Shown: positions 1 through 5,931 of the stretch, in pieces
How positions within the stretch are numbered: the first letter of the stretch is position 1
Layout: each line of letters starts with the position of its first letter
DNA from: an uncultured Bacilli bacterium
GTDB taxonomy: Bacteria; Bacillota_I; Bacilli_A; RF39; UBA660
Length of the DNA stretch: 18,057 nt
Assembly (NCBI GenBank): GCA_947624075.1
Contig: CANQIM010000010.1
Coordinates: 1-18,057, forward strand
Reading direction: 5' to 3'
Program-made: the position numbers and the translations under genes
The notes under the pieces: model-generated
What the model saw: the letters and a program-made list of their open reading frames with translations, nothing else
Told to the model about the DNA's origin: nothing
Database searches by the model: none

Positions 1-72
1 AAAGTTTGAGTTCTAAAAACCTTGCTTGTGCAAGGCATTCTTCTACTCTAAAGTGTTGCCGTATTACACCCG
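1..72. other. Non-matching left edge, possible junction
   Basis: This stretch does not encode the PBP sequence expected just upstream of the next gene. The PBP frame meets stops at 7-9 and 49-51, and its composition is visibly less AT-rich. It holds a perfect 6-bp hairpin (CCTTGC/GCAAGG, loop TTGT, 20-35). On the minus strand this hairpin is followed by five T residues, like a small intrinsic terminator. A weaker 5-bp pairing (55-59 with 74-78) runs into the PBP part. I do not recognise a gene. It may be a chimeric contig end, the edge of a rearrangement, or the tail of an unrelated minus-strand unit. Confidence 0.4.
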
Positions 73-936
73 TGCAACCCGGGATTTGTTCAATTAGGAC
101 AAAGACTTGGTAAGCAAAAATTATTCTCTTATATTAATAAGTTTGGTTTTGGAGATAAAACAGGCATCGATTTAAATGGGGAAAGTACAGGAATTATCTT
201 TGATTTAGAAAAAGTTGGTAATGTTGAGTTGGCTACAACAGCTTTCGGTCAAGGAGTTAGTGTTACCCCTATTCAACAAGTAAGTGCTGTATCTGCTGTT
301 GTAAATGGTGGAAATTTATATGAACCAAGAATTGTTAAAAATATTTCTGATGCTGAAACAAATACCATATTTAAAGAATACAAATCCAAATTAAAAAGAC
401 AAGTCATTAGTAAGGAAACATCAAATATAATGAGACGAGCTTTAGAAAGTGTTGTTGCCAAAGGTGGAGGAAAAGCAGCTTTTATTGAAGGATATCGCAT
501 TGGAGGTAAAACAGGTACAGCTCAAAAAGTACAAGATGGGCACTATTTAGTAGGAAACTATATTATGTCTTTTATGGCCGTAGTTCCATCAAATGATCCT
601 AAAGCCGTTTTGTATTTAGCAATCGATAATCCTAAACATACTGCCCTACTTTCTAGTTATACAACTACACCGATTGCTAGAAGAATTCTTCTTGATATAA
701 TAGATGCTTTAGATATTCCTAAACAAAATGGAGAATTAGAAAAAGATTTAGAATGGACAGATAAACCTACTTATAAGGTTCCTAATGTAGTTGGCATGAG
801 TGTTGATGAAGCTAAGAAAAAACTTAGTAACTTTACTATTAAATACACTGGTACTGGCTCTAAAGTAAAAAGTCAATCACCTGAAGCAGGAGTTAAATTA
901 GAAGAAAATGGTACAGTAAGATTGCTTATAGAATAA
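73..936 (+). CDS. Class B penicillin-binding protein, C-terminal part with PASTA domain (5'-partial)
   Basis: 3' part of a peptidoglycan transpeptidase of the SpoVD/Pbp2B/PBP2x type, which cross-links cell wall outside the membrane. The frame is open from about 52 and matches the family from CNPGFVQLGQ (73 on), which is the region of the SxN motif, through FGFGDKTGID and the KTGTAQ third catalytic motif (about 508-525). MSFMAVVPSNDPK and AIDNPK are typical of the transpeptidase core. A single PASTA domain (about 769-936, starting YKVPNVVGMS) ends the protein. SpoVD has one PASTA, Pbp2B two, so SpoVD-like or a division PBP are both possible. The active-site SxxK and the N-terminal membrane anchor are not in the window. 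The residue before CN is Pro rather than the usual Ser, at the point where the sequence stops matching. The TTG at 229 is not a real start. A terminator follows at 1026-1054. Confidence 0.85.
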   Translation, partial: CNPGFVQLGQRLGKQKLFSYINKFGFGDKTGIDLNGESTGIIFDLEKVGNVELATTAFGQGVSVTPIQQVSAVSAVVNGGNLYEPRIVKNISDAETNTIFKEYKSKLKRQVISKETSNIMRRALESVVAKGGGKAAFIEGYRIGGKTGTAQKVQDGHYLVGNYIMSFMAVVPSNDPKAVLYLAIDNPKHTALLSSYTTTPIARRILLDIIDALDIPKQNGELEKDLEWTDKPTYKVPNVVGMSVDEAKKKLSNFTIKYTGTGSKVKSQSPEAGVKLEENGTVRLLIE

Positions 937-1025
937 TTTTTTATGTTACTAAAGATATAAAGAAATGAAAAGATATTTAAAAATATAAAGAAAGAGTATC
1001 TTAAATAGCTTAAGAGATAATGTTT

Positions 1026-1054
1026 AAAGAATGGAGAAATCTGTTCTTTTTTTT
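1026..1054 (+). terminator. Intrinsic terminator after the PBP gene
   Basis: A 10-bp stem, including two G-T wobbles, closes a GAAA tetraloop (arms 1026-1035 and 1040-1049). The following T run reaches 1054. It lies 90 bp past the PBP stop and 55 bp before the next promoter, so it separates the two units. Confidence 0.65.
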
Positions 1055-1108
1055 GGCTTTTACTTTACAAAAAACATTGTAATATAAGGATTCCAAGCTT
1101 AGATAAAA

Positions 1109-1137
1109 TTGACTTTAAAATAAGGTTTTGTTATAAT
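1109..1137 (+). promoter_or_regulatory. Sigma-A promoter of the WXG gene cluster
   Basis: TTGACT (1109-1114), a 17-bp spacer, then TATAAT (1132-1137) with an extended -10 TG at 1129-1130. Transcription would start near 1144, giving a leader of about 19 nt that ends in GGAGG (1151-1155) before the ATG at 1163. It is nearly identical in its elements to the promoter at 4488-4516. Confidence 0.85.
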
Positions 1138-1162
1138 TTCTATAGTATATGGAGGTTTTTCT

Positions 1163-2647
1163 ATGGCTGATGAAAAAACTTATATTAATTCATTAGAAAC
1201 TGTTTCTCTTAAAGATACTAAAGCAGATTTTAGTAACATGGCAGTAGCATCTTTAGAACAACTTAGTAAAGATATTAGTAATGAAACAGTTAATTCTTTA
1301 GAAACTATTTCGGTAAATAATGTATCAGATAGTAGTAACTTAATAAATCAATTAAAGGAAAATATGGCCTCTAGTCTTAATACTATTAATACTTTGCAAA
1401 CTTCTACTAGTTATAATGTTGATAATGCTAGTTTTTTCAATGAATTGAAGACAAATCTTAATAATAGTTTAGAAACTGTTAACGCAATTGAAAAAGCTAA
1501 TATTGGTAATGAAACAAGTACTAATTTTTTTAGTGATTTAAAAGGAAAAATTGAAAATAACATTGCAGTAGTTAACTCTTTAGATACGAATACTATCGAT
1601 AATAATAGTACAACAATTATTGAAAATTTAAAGCAAGAGTTATTTAATAATGTCAATTCCATTGATGATTTAGTGGCTAGTGGAGCAACTGATGTCTTAA
1701 AACCAACAATTGAAAGTATTAAATTAAATAATGATGGTTCCTTTTCTTTTAATGATAAAAAGCTTTCTAATGATGAATTAAGTGAAATTTTTGATTATAC
1801 AAAAATAAAAGATGAAAAACAAAGAAGTTATGTTGAAGGAATTTTTAAAAGTAAAACTGTTACTATAAATGGTGTTAAATATTCCACCAAGCTTAACGAA
1901 AAGGGACAATTAGTAAGTAAAGATGGAAAACATACTATAAAAAGGGCTAAGTTAGAAAAACTGTTTGGTGAAATTGGATATAAAGCTTTAGTTTTAAAGA
2001 CTACTAAAGACATAGCGGTTACTGATGATAAATTAAAAGTTAAAAATAAAGATAAAAAGGTAACTTTAGATCTCAATTCTAAAGAAAGACTTGATGATAA
2101 AAAAACGAGTACTTCTATAAAGGAAAAGAAAAAGGGCAATAAAAAAAGTTCTGCGGCTAGTGTTGTTGTTGGATCTCCTAGTAGTAGCTACGGTGGTAGC
2201 TATAGTAGCAGTTATAGTGGAAGCTATAGTGGAGGTGGATCAAGCTACTCTACTGATACTTCTACTTATACAGAGGGCAATAATAATAGTAATATTAATA
2301 GCGACGGTAATAATGATCAAGTTTTTCAATTTAAAACACAAATTGGTAATGGTGATGTAATTTTAGTTGATTTTAGTGGCTTAAGTACAGCAATAGATAA
2401 TTTAAAATCTTTAAAAGGAAATTTGACAAGTGTTGTAACATCATATAACGATGATATAGGAGAGATTTCTGGAAATGATTTTTGGACTGGTGATGATAAA
2501 GACTTCTTTGTAACTCAGAAAAAAACATATAGTAGCAATTTAAGCGATTTTGAATCTACACTAGATGAATTCATTACTTGTTTAGAAAATTATAATGAGA
2601 CGTATACTAATTTAGAAAATACTTTAGCTGCTAAAACAATTTCATAG
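1163..2647 (+). CDS. Repeat protein with C-terminal WXG100-like domain, candidate type VII secretion substrate
   Basis: A 494-residue protein with no signal peptide. Residues about 7-58 carry degenerate copies of an NSLETVS/NSLETIS motif. Residues 59-178 are four units of about 31 residues with the pattern FFxxLKxx(I/L)xNSLETVNxI. A K-rich region follows (about 180-333), then a Ser/Gly/Tyr/Asn-rich, probably disordered linker (about 334-390). The C-terminal 100 residues look like a WXG100 helical hairpin: W441-T-G at the turn, and Y481-T-N-L-E485 matching the YxxxD/E signal of type VII substrates. Canonical LXG/WXG effectors carry that fold at the N-terminus, so this order is unusual. No toxin domain is recognised. 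It is the first gene of the cluster, with GGAGG 7 nt before the ATG, and lies 9 nt from the next gene. A surface or structural role is a guess; export by a type VII-like system is inferred from the fold. Confidence 0.75.
   Translation: MADEKTYINSLETVSLKDTKADFSNMAVASLEQLSKDISNETVNSLETISVNNVSDSSNLINQLKENMASSLNTINTLQTSTSYNVDNASFFNELKTNLNNSLETVNAIEKANIGNETSTNFFSDLKGKIENNIAVVNSLDTNTIDNNSTTIIENLKQELFNNVNSIDDLVASGATDVLKPTIESIKLNNDGSFSFNDKKLSNDELSEIFDYTKIKDEKQRSYVEGIFKSKTVTINGVKYSTKLNEKGQLVSKDGKHTIKRAKLEKLFGEIGYKALVLKTTKDIAVTDDKLKVKNKDKKVTLDLNSKERLDDKKTSTSIKEKKKGNKKSSAASVVVGSPSSSYGGSYSSSYSGSYSGGGSSYSTDTSTYTEGNNNSNINSDGNNDQVFQFKTQIGNGDVILVDFSGLSTAIDNLKSLKGNLTSVVTSYNDDIGEISGNDFWTGDDKDFFVTQKKTYSSNLSDFESTLDEFITCLENYNETYTNLENTLAAKTIS
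1337..1696 (+). repeat. Four tandem 31-residue (93-bp) coding repeats
   Basis: The units begin at residues 59, 90, 121 and 152 of the 494-residue protein (1337, 1430, 1523, 1616). They keep an LK pair, an N-N/S-S pair and a hydrophobic SLETVN-like stretch in register. The last unit is shorter (27 residues). The repeat is clear in protein and has diverged in DNA, so it is old. Two weaker copies of SLETVS/SLETIS lie upstream (residues 10-15 and 45-50). Confidence 0.7.
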
Positions 2648-2656
2648 GAGGTTTTT

Positions 2657-2932
2657 ATGTCTAATTTAAGAATGGATAGCTCTACTGCTAATTTATATAT
2701 ACAATCTTTTGGTAATCAACTTACTGAACTTAATTCTTTTATAAAAGAGGTTGCAAATATAAATGAAACTTTATCTAATAATTCGGTTTGGAAAGGTCCC
2801 AAAAATAGTGATTATACTTCTCAATTAAGTGAATTTATAACGAGTTTAGAAATGAGTAAAAAAATAATTGAAAAGACAAAAAATGATTTACAAAGTTGTG
2901 TCAATAATGATATAAATGCTGATTTAGCTTAG
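2657..2932 (+). CDS. Small WXG100-like protein (91 aa)
   Basis: Short helical protein with W45-K-G47 at the expected turn of a helix-turn-helix hairpin, and typical WXG100 length (about 100 residues). It has no signal peptide and no membrane segment. Family knowledge: such proteins are exported as dimers by ESX/type VII systems, or act as chaperones for larger substrates. It sits 9 nt after the 494-residue gene and 9 nt before the next, with AGGAGG then TTTTT before the ATG. The sequence TAGGAGGTTTTTATG is identical in front of this gene and the following one. I see no clear YxxxD/E signal at its C-terminus, so it may be carried by a partner. The exact subfamily is not recognised. Confidence 0.75.
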   Translation: MSNLRMDSSTANLYIQSFGNQLTELNSFIKEVANINETLSNNSVWKGPKNSDYTSQLSEFITSLEMSKKIIEKTKNDLQSCVNNDINADLA

Positions 2933-2941
2933 GAGGTTTTT

Positions 2942-3325
2942 ATGGATTGTGCTTTTATAAAAACAATGAATAGTTCTTTAAATGATTTAGAAAGTGCCTT
3001 TAATACTTTTGCTAATGCTACATTTACAGAAGATGTTTGGTATGGTATTGCTTCAGAAAATGCTAAAAATTTGATTGACGAAAAAATTAAGACCAAAATA
3101 ACTTCAGCTAAAGAAAAGTTAAGTAGTTTGGAACAAGCTATAAGTTATGCTAATAAATGTGATGAGTATAAAGCTAAAATTAATAGTGTTAAATCTTCAA
3201 TTAGTTCATTAGATAAAAATAGTGAAAATTATGATACAACTTATCAAAGTTATAATAGTGAATTAAATAGTTATCAGAATTCTTATAATAGTGCTTTAAG
3301 TAGTCTTAAGGGATTAGATATTTAA
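2942..3325 (+). CDS. WXG-like helical protein (127 aa)
   Basis: Almost entirely helical with W33-Y-G35 after a first helix of about 30 residues, resembling the WXG turn. The second half is longer than in standard WXG100 proteins and ends in a Ser/Asn/Tyr-rich coiled-coil-like stretch (about residues 75-127) with repeated SY and YNS units. It has no signal peptide. It lies between a 91-residue WXG protein and a glycosidase-domain protein, 9 nt from each, in one transcription unit. It could be a chaperone or targeting partner for the glycosidase protein, as small helical proteins are for LXG effectors, or a co-secreted hairpin protein. The role is inferred from context only. Confidence 0.65.
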   Translation: MDCAFIKTMNSSLNDLESAFNTFANATFTEDVWYGIASENAKNLIDEKIKTKITSAKEKLSSLEQAISYANKCDEYKAKINSVKSSISSLDKNSENYDTTYQSYNSELNSYQNSYNSALSSLKGLDI

Positions 3326-3334
3326 GGAGGTCGT

Positions 3335-4498
3335 ATGAAATTAGTTGCCGATATAGATAAAATTATTGATAATGCTATGAATTTAGAAATTGGTGTTCAA
3401 GAATTTGAAGCAACTCTAAGTACTTTTTCTAGCACTAATGCGACTTTTGATACTAGTGAAATAAGTTCAATCGTAGAGTCATATATTGCTTCAGTAGCTA
3501 GTGATTTAGAAACACTTGCTAATAGTGCAAATAGTTATGTTTCTTTAATTGATGAAGCTACAAGTGAATATCAAAAGAATGAAGCTGATACAACAGCAAT
3601 AGATATTAGTAACGTCCAAGGAATAAGTTTAGATGGAAGCACGTCAACTAAAGATAGTGTGACTGATAGTAAGGAAACAGTTACTAATGTTGATCTAGGT
3701 GATATAAAAAGTACTTCAACTAAGGAAATTGATATGGATGCCGCAAAAAGAAGTGAACGTATTTATAGTGCTTTACAAAAATATGGTTCAGAAATTGAAA
3801 ATGCTACCTATGCAAAAGTTAATGATAAAATGTTTATGACTGTAGTTCCTACTGTTGTAAATGGTAAAAAATGTTTAGTAAGTCATGTTGTTGTTGATAA
3901 TCCATCACAAATATATGGAGAACCTGCAAATGGTTCATATGCATCAGGGCTCGAAACACCATCTAGTGCTGCTAGAAGGACTGGTGCTCAGCTACTTATT
4001 AATGGTAGTCACTTTTCTTATGATGATGGATCAGAAGATTTAAAAGGAACAAATAATATTGTTATTGCTGATGGAGAAATTAGAGCTAATGGTACAGCTG
4101 GAAATATGGAAATTTGTCTTGATAAAAATGGAAGACTTTTTACTTCCAATAAAAGTGCTGAACAATTAAAGAATGAGGGTGTTGTTTATACTTTCTCTTC
4201 ACATGGAGCTCCAATGATTGAAAATGGTAGTATCTCCCCTATTTGTTCACAAGAAACAAGAATTTATAATAGAACAGTAATTGGAATGGTTGAACCATGT
4301 GACTACTACATTGTTACTGATTTAGATACTCAATCACAAACAGCTACAGCTAATTTCCTTTTAAGTAAAGGTTGTACTTTTGCTAAAAGTCTAGATCAAG
4401 GTGGAAGTGTTGCTTTAGTTTATGAAGGAAATATGATAAATCCACCACGTGATGGTTCTGAAAGAGCCGTTGGAGATTTTATTTGTTTTGACTGTTAA
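3335..4498 (+). CDS. Helical N-terminus fused to phosphodiester glycosidase (NAGPA-type) domain, candidate type VII effector
   Basis: Residues 1-85 are helical, lack a WXG, and end with Y79-Q-K-N-E83, matching the YxxxD/E export signal. Residues about 86-140 are a Ser/Thr/Asp-rich linker. Residues about 165-387 resemble the phosphodiester glycosidase domain first described in the uncovering enzyme NAGPA: INGSHF (222-227, family NGGFF-like), NRTVIGM (312-318), LDQGGS (353-358, family LDGGGS) and ERAVGDFICF (376-385). Members cleave sugar-phosphodiester bonds, so wall teichoic acid or a phosphorylated glycan is a plausible substrate; that is inference. There are seven cysteines in the C-terminal domain, unusual for a protein exported from a Firmicute. 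No signal peptide is present. It follows three WXG-type genes at 9-nt spacing, with AAGGAGG before the ATG. No obvious immunity gene follows; the next gene is a WXG100 protein. Confidence 0.75.
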   Translation: MKLVADIDKIIDNAMNLEIGVQEFEATLSTFSSTNATFDTSEISSIVESYIASVASDLETLANSANSYVSLIDEATSEYQKNEADTTAIDISNVQGISLDGSTSTKDSVTDSKETVTNVDLGDIKSTSTKEIDMDAAKRSERIYSALQKYGSEIENATYAKVNDKMFMTVVPTVVNGKKCLVSHVVVDNPSQIYGEPANGSYASGLETPSSAARRTGAQLLINGSHFSYDDGSEDLKGTNNIVIADGEIRANGTAGNMEICLDKNGRLFTSNKSAEQLKNEGVVYTFSSHGAPMIENGSISPICSQETRIYNRTVIGMVEPCDYYIVTDLDTQSQTATANFLLSKGCTFAKSLDQGGSVALVYEGNMINPPRDGSERAVGDFICFDC

Positions 4499-4516
4499 AT
4501 AATAAATTGTTATAAT
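4488..4516 (+). promoter_or_regulatory. Internal promoter for the WXG100 pair
   Basis: TTGACT (4488-4493), a 17-bp spacer, then TATAAT (4511-4516) with an extended -10 TG at 4508-4509. The -35 overlaps the last codons of the glycosidase gene. It shares both hexamers, the spacing and the TTGT before the -10 with the promoter at 1109-1137. It should give the last two genes extra transcripts independent of the first four. Confidence 0.8.
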
Positions 4517-4539
4517 AGGTATAGATAGGAGGTTACAAA

Positions 4540-4830
4540 ATGGCAATTTATGTAAATTTTGAAGGACTAGCTAATGCTTCTAATGATGTTATGTCTGTAA
4601 AATCTAAATTTGAAGCAGAAATGCAAACATTAGAGACAATTGTTAATGAAACAACTGTTAATGATTGGAAAGGACCAGATGCTGATTTGTTTGTTTCTAA
4701 TACTAAAGCTAAGTTAGCTAATTTAAAAGAGAAATATAATAATTTTTTAATGGAATTGAATAAGTCTATTGAAGATAATGCTCAAACATTTAAAGAAACA
4801 CAAAATAGAAATATTAGAATGCAAGATTAA
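4540..4830 (+). CDS. WXG100 family protein (96 aa)
   Basis: The most canonical WXG100 protein here: 96 residues, two helices joined at W43-K-G45-P, no signal peptide, and an FVS-NTKAKL second helix typical of EsxA-like proteins. Such proteins are small substrates of ESX/type VII secretion, usually exported as homo- or heterodimers. It has its own strong promoter (4488-4516) and a TAGGAGGT ribosome binding site, so high expression is likely. It is 12 nt from the 90-residue gene behind it, a plausible heterodimer partner. No YxxxD/E is evident in its C-terminal tail, so the export signal may come from a partner. No secretion-machinery gene lies nearby in the window. Confidence 0.85.
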   Translation: MAIYVNFEGLANASNDVMSVKSKFEAEMQTLETIVNETTVNDWKGPDADLFVSNTKAKLANLKEKYNNFLMELNKSIEDNAQTFKETQNRNIRMQD

Positions 4831-4842
4831 GGAGGTTTTAGT

Positions 4843-5115
4843 ATGGATCAAAATACATATTTAGATAGAGACGCTACGATAAGTAGAATTCGTAGTATGG
4901 AAGCACAATCTGATACAGTACGTCAAACTTTAGAAGAAACAAGAGATATTATGACTGAACTATCTAGAAACTTTGAAGGTGTTTCAGCAAGTAATTTACA
5001 AAACAGTTACCAACAAGTAGCAGATACATTTACTGATTTACGTAATTACTTTCAAAGAAAAATTGATGAATTAGATGTATTGACATCTAATATCACAGCT
5101 ACTGATGAAAGATAG
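4843..5115 (+). CDS. WXG100-like partner protein (90 aa)
   Basis: Small, hydrophilic, all-helical protein. Where a Trp would sit at the hairpin turn it has N-F-E-G (about residues 43-46), followed by an amphipathic helix (SNLQNSYQQVADTFTDLRNYF) as in WXG100 proteins. This FxG variant suggests a diverged hairpin partner, like the helical accessory proteins that accompany LXG effectors. It shares the promoter of the preceding WXG100 gene, has GGAGG 7 nt upstream of its ATG, and ends 19 bp before a strong terminator. Y6-L-D-R-D10 matches YxxxD by chance position only; it is at the wrong end. Heterodimer formation with the 96-residue protein is inferred from pairing and size. Confidence 0.7.
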   Translation: MDQNTYLDRDATISRIRSMEAQSDTVRQTLEETRDIMTELSRNFEGVSASNLQNSYQQVADTFTDLRNYFQRKIDELDVLTSNITATDER

Positions 5116-5134
5116 AAAAACAAAAGTCCAAAGA

Positions 5135-5164
5135 AAAAATTGTTGTAAAACTACAGCAATTTTT
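5135..5164. terminator. Bidirectional terminator between convergent genes
   Basis: A 13-bp stem with one T-G wobble (arms 5135-5147 and 5152-5164, loop AAAC) carries T-runs at the 3' end of the plus-strand arm and A-runs at the left arm, so it can act for both directions. The right arm reaches the stop codon of the superoxide reductase gene (minus strand), which ends at 5163. Confidence 0.85.
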
Positions 5165-5531
5165 ATTTGACTTCATTTTGCCAAAGACCATGTTTGTTGC
5201 AATAACTATATAAGTAAGCCCCTGCTTCATATGGAACTTCGAAAATAGCTTCTTCATGTGGTAAAAGGTGTTTTTTATAAGTTATATTTTTTCCTTTTAC
5301 CATTAACCATTCAATATAGTGGTCATCTTCCATAACGTGCTTTACAGTAATGATTAGCTTATCCCCTACTTTTTCATAGTTAGGAATATGTTTTTCTTGT
5401 ATTTCTAAATTTTGATTAGGAACTACATCTTGCATCACTTCTTTACAGCACATTATAGCGCTATTACTATTATTAATTACTTCCACTAAGTTGTTACATT
5501 TTAAGCATCTTTTCAATTTTAATTCTGACAT
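5163..5531 (-). CDS. dfx: Superoxide reductase (desulfoferrodoxin, 2Fe type)
   Basis: Reduces superoxide to peroxide without making oxygen, a defence typical of anaerobes. A desulforedoxin-type site, C9-x2-C12-x15-C28-C29, lies at the N-terminus. The catalytic domain keeps all ligands of the square-pyramidal iron: E46-K47-H48-I-P, H65, H71 (HYIEW), C111 and H114 in YCNKHGLW. Length is 122 residues, usual for class I enzymes. The start was set at 5531 because GGGAGGAG lies just upstream; the longer start at 5546 would use an ATG that is itself part of that ribosome binding site. It overlaps the end of the YusI-like gene by 13 bp, so the two are co-translated from one transcript. Rubredoxin-type electron donors are not in the window. 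Confidence 0.93.
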   Translation of the reverse strand: MSELKLKRCLKCNNLVEVINNSNSAIMCCKEVMQDVVPNQNLEIQEKHIPNYEKVGDKLIITVKHVMEDDHYIEWLMVKGKNITYKKHLLPHEEAIFEVPYEAGAYLYSYCNKHGLWQNEVK

Positions 5532-5875
5532 AATTTCTCCTCCCATTCATTTATTTTAAATCCTATTAAGACGAAATCTTCACCTACTAAGATTGGTCTT
5601 TTGATAAGCATACCATTGCTAGATAAAAGATCTAATTTAGAAGAAAGACTTAAATCATTTAACTTTTCTTTTAAATTAAGTTCTTTATAAACTAAACCAC
5701 TGGTATTGAAGAATTTATTTATATCTAGCTTAGATAAAGCTAAATACTTTTCTAATTCCTCTTTAGTTGGTGGATTATCTTTGATGTTTCTATGTTCATA
5801 TTTCATATTGTGTTCATCTAAAAACATTTTAGCTTTCTTACAAGTTGAACATTTTGGGTATTCTATAAATAACAT
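5519..5875 (-). CDS. YusI-like Spx/ArsC-family thiol protein
   Basis: Thioredoxin-fold protein of the ArsC/Spx/YffB family, close in length (118 residues) and pattern to Bacillus YusI: YPKC9-S-T-C12-KKAK, then NPPTKEEL, KFFNTSG (55-60), YKELNLKEKL and GMLIKRP (88-94). The CxxC could be a redox switch or act in thiol-dependent reduction. True arsenate reductase activity, often the default name, is not shown. The start is ATG 5875, preceded by AGGTG about 6 nt upstream; a GTG at 5884 would lie inside that ribosome binding site. Pairing with superoxide reductase suggests a redox or oxidative-stress role. It is divergent from natAB. Confidence 0.88.
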   Translation of the reverse strand: MLFIEYPKCSTCKKAKMFLDEHNMKYEHRNIKDNPPTKEELEKYLALSKLDINKFFNTSGLVYKELNLKEKLNDLSLSSKLDLLSSNGMLIKRPILVGEDFVLIGFKINEWEEKLCQN

Positions 5876-5892
5876 ACTTATCACCTAGAAAT

Positions 5893-5921
5893 ATGATATA
5901 ATAAATATAGATTTTAGTAAA
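5893..5921 (-). promoter_or_regulatory. Candidate promoter for the YusI-like/superoxide reductase pair
   Basis: On the minus strand, TTTACT (5921-5916), a 17-bp spacer and TATCAT (5898-5893). The start would fall near 5886, leaving a very short leader with the AGGTG ribosome binding site at its 5' end. Its -10 overlaps the -10 of the natA promoter on the other strand (5897-5902). Confidence 0.4.
5894..5902 (+). promoter_or_regulatory. Extended -10 promoter for natAB
   Basis: TG at 5894-5895 and TATAAT at 5897-5902. The -35 position (5874-5879, ATACTT) is poor, as is common for extended -10 promoters. The ATG of natA lies 30 bp downstream, with GGGTGA as ribosome binding site at 5922-5927. 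Confidence 0.55.
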
Positions 5922-5931
5922 GGGTGATTTA

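Noticed and set aside
1..72. tRNA, CRISPR or tracrRNA-like element at the left edge
   Set aside because: One strong hairpin is present, but there is no cloverleaf, no repeat copy and no cas gene, so this is not supported.
1006..1020. TTAAG inverted pair near 1000-1018
   Set aside because: Only about 5 bp with an interrupted extension; expected by chance in AT-rich DNA.
1411..2139. Two minus-strand ORFs inside the repeat protein gene
   Set aside because: They lack ribosome binding sites and lie opposite a long, clearly coding frame. Their hydrophobic look is the complement of AT-rich codons.
2160..2360. Val/Ile-rich 66-residue ORF
   Set aside because: Out-of-frame reading of the Ser/Gly/Tyr linker of the 494-residue gene, with no ribosome binding site. 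Its odd composition comes from the AGT/GTT-rich codons.
4499..4540. Immunity gene for the glycosidase protein
   Set aside because: The short gap holds only a promoter and ribosome binding site, and the next gene is a WXG100 protein.
5519..5875. Arsenate reductase ArsC
   Set aside because: The closest match by eye is the YusI/Spx-like branch. No arsR or arsB is nearby, so the arsenic role is not claimed.
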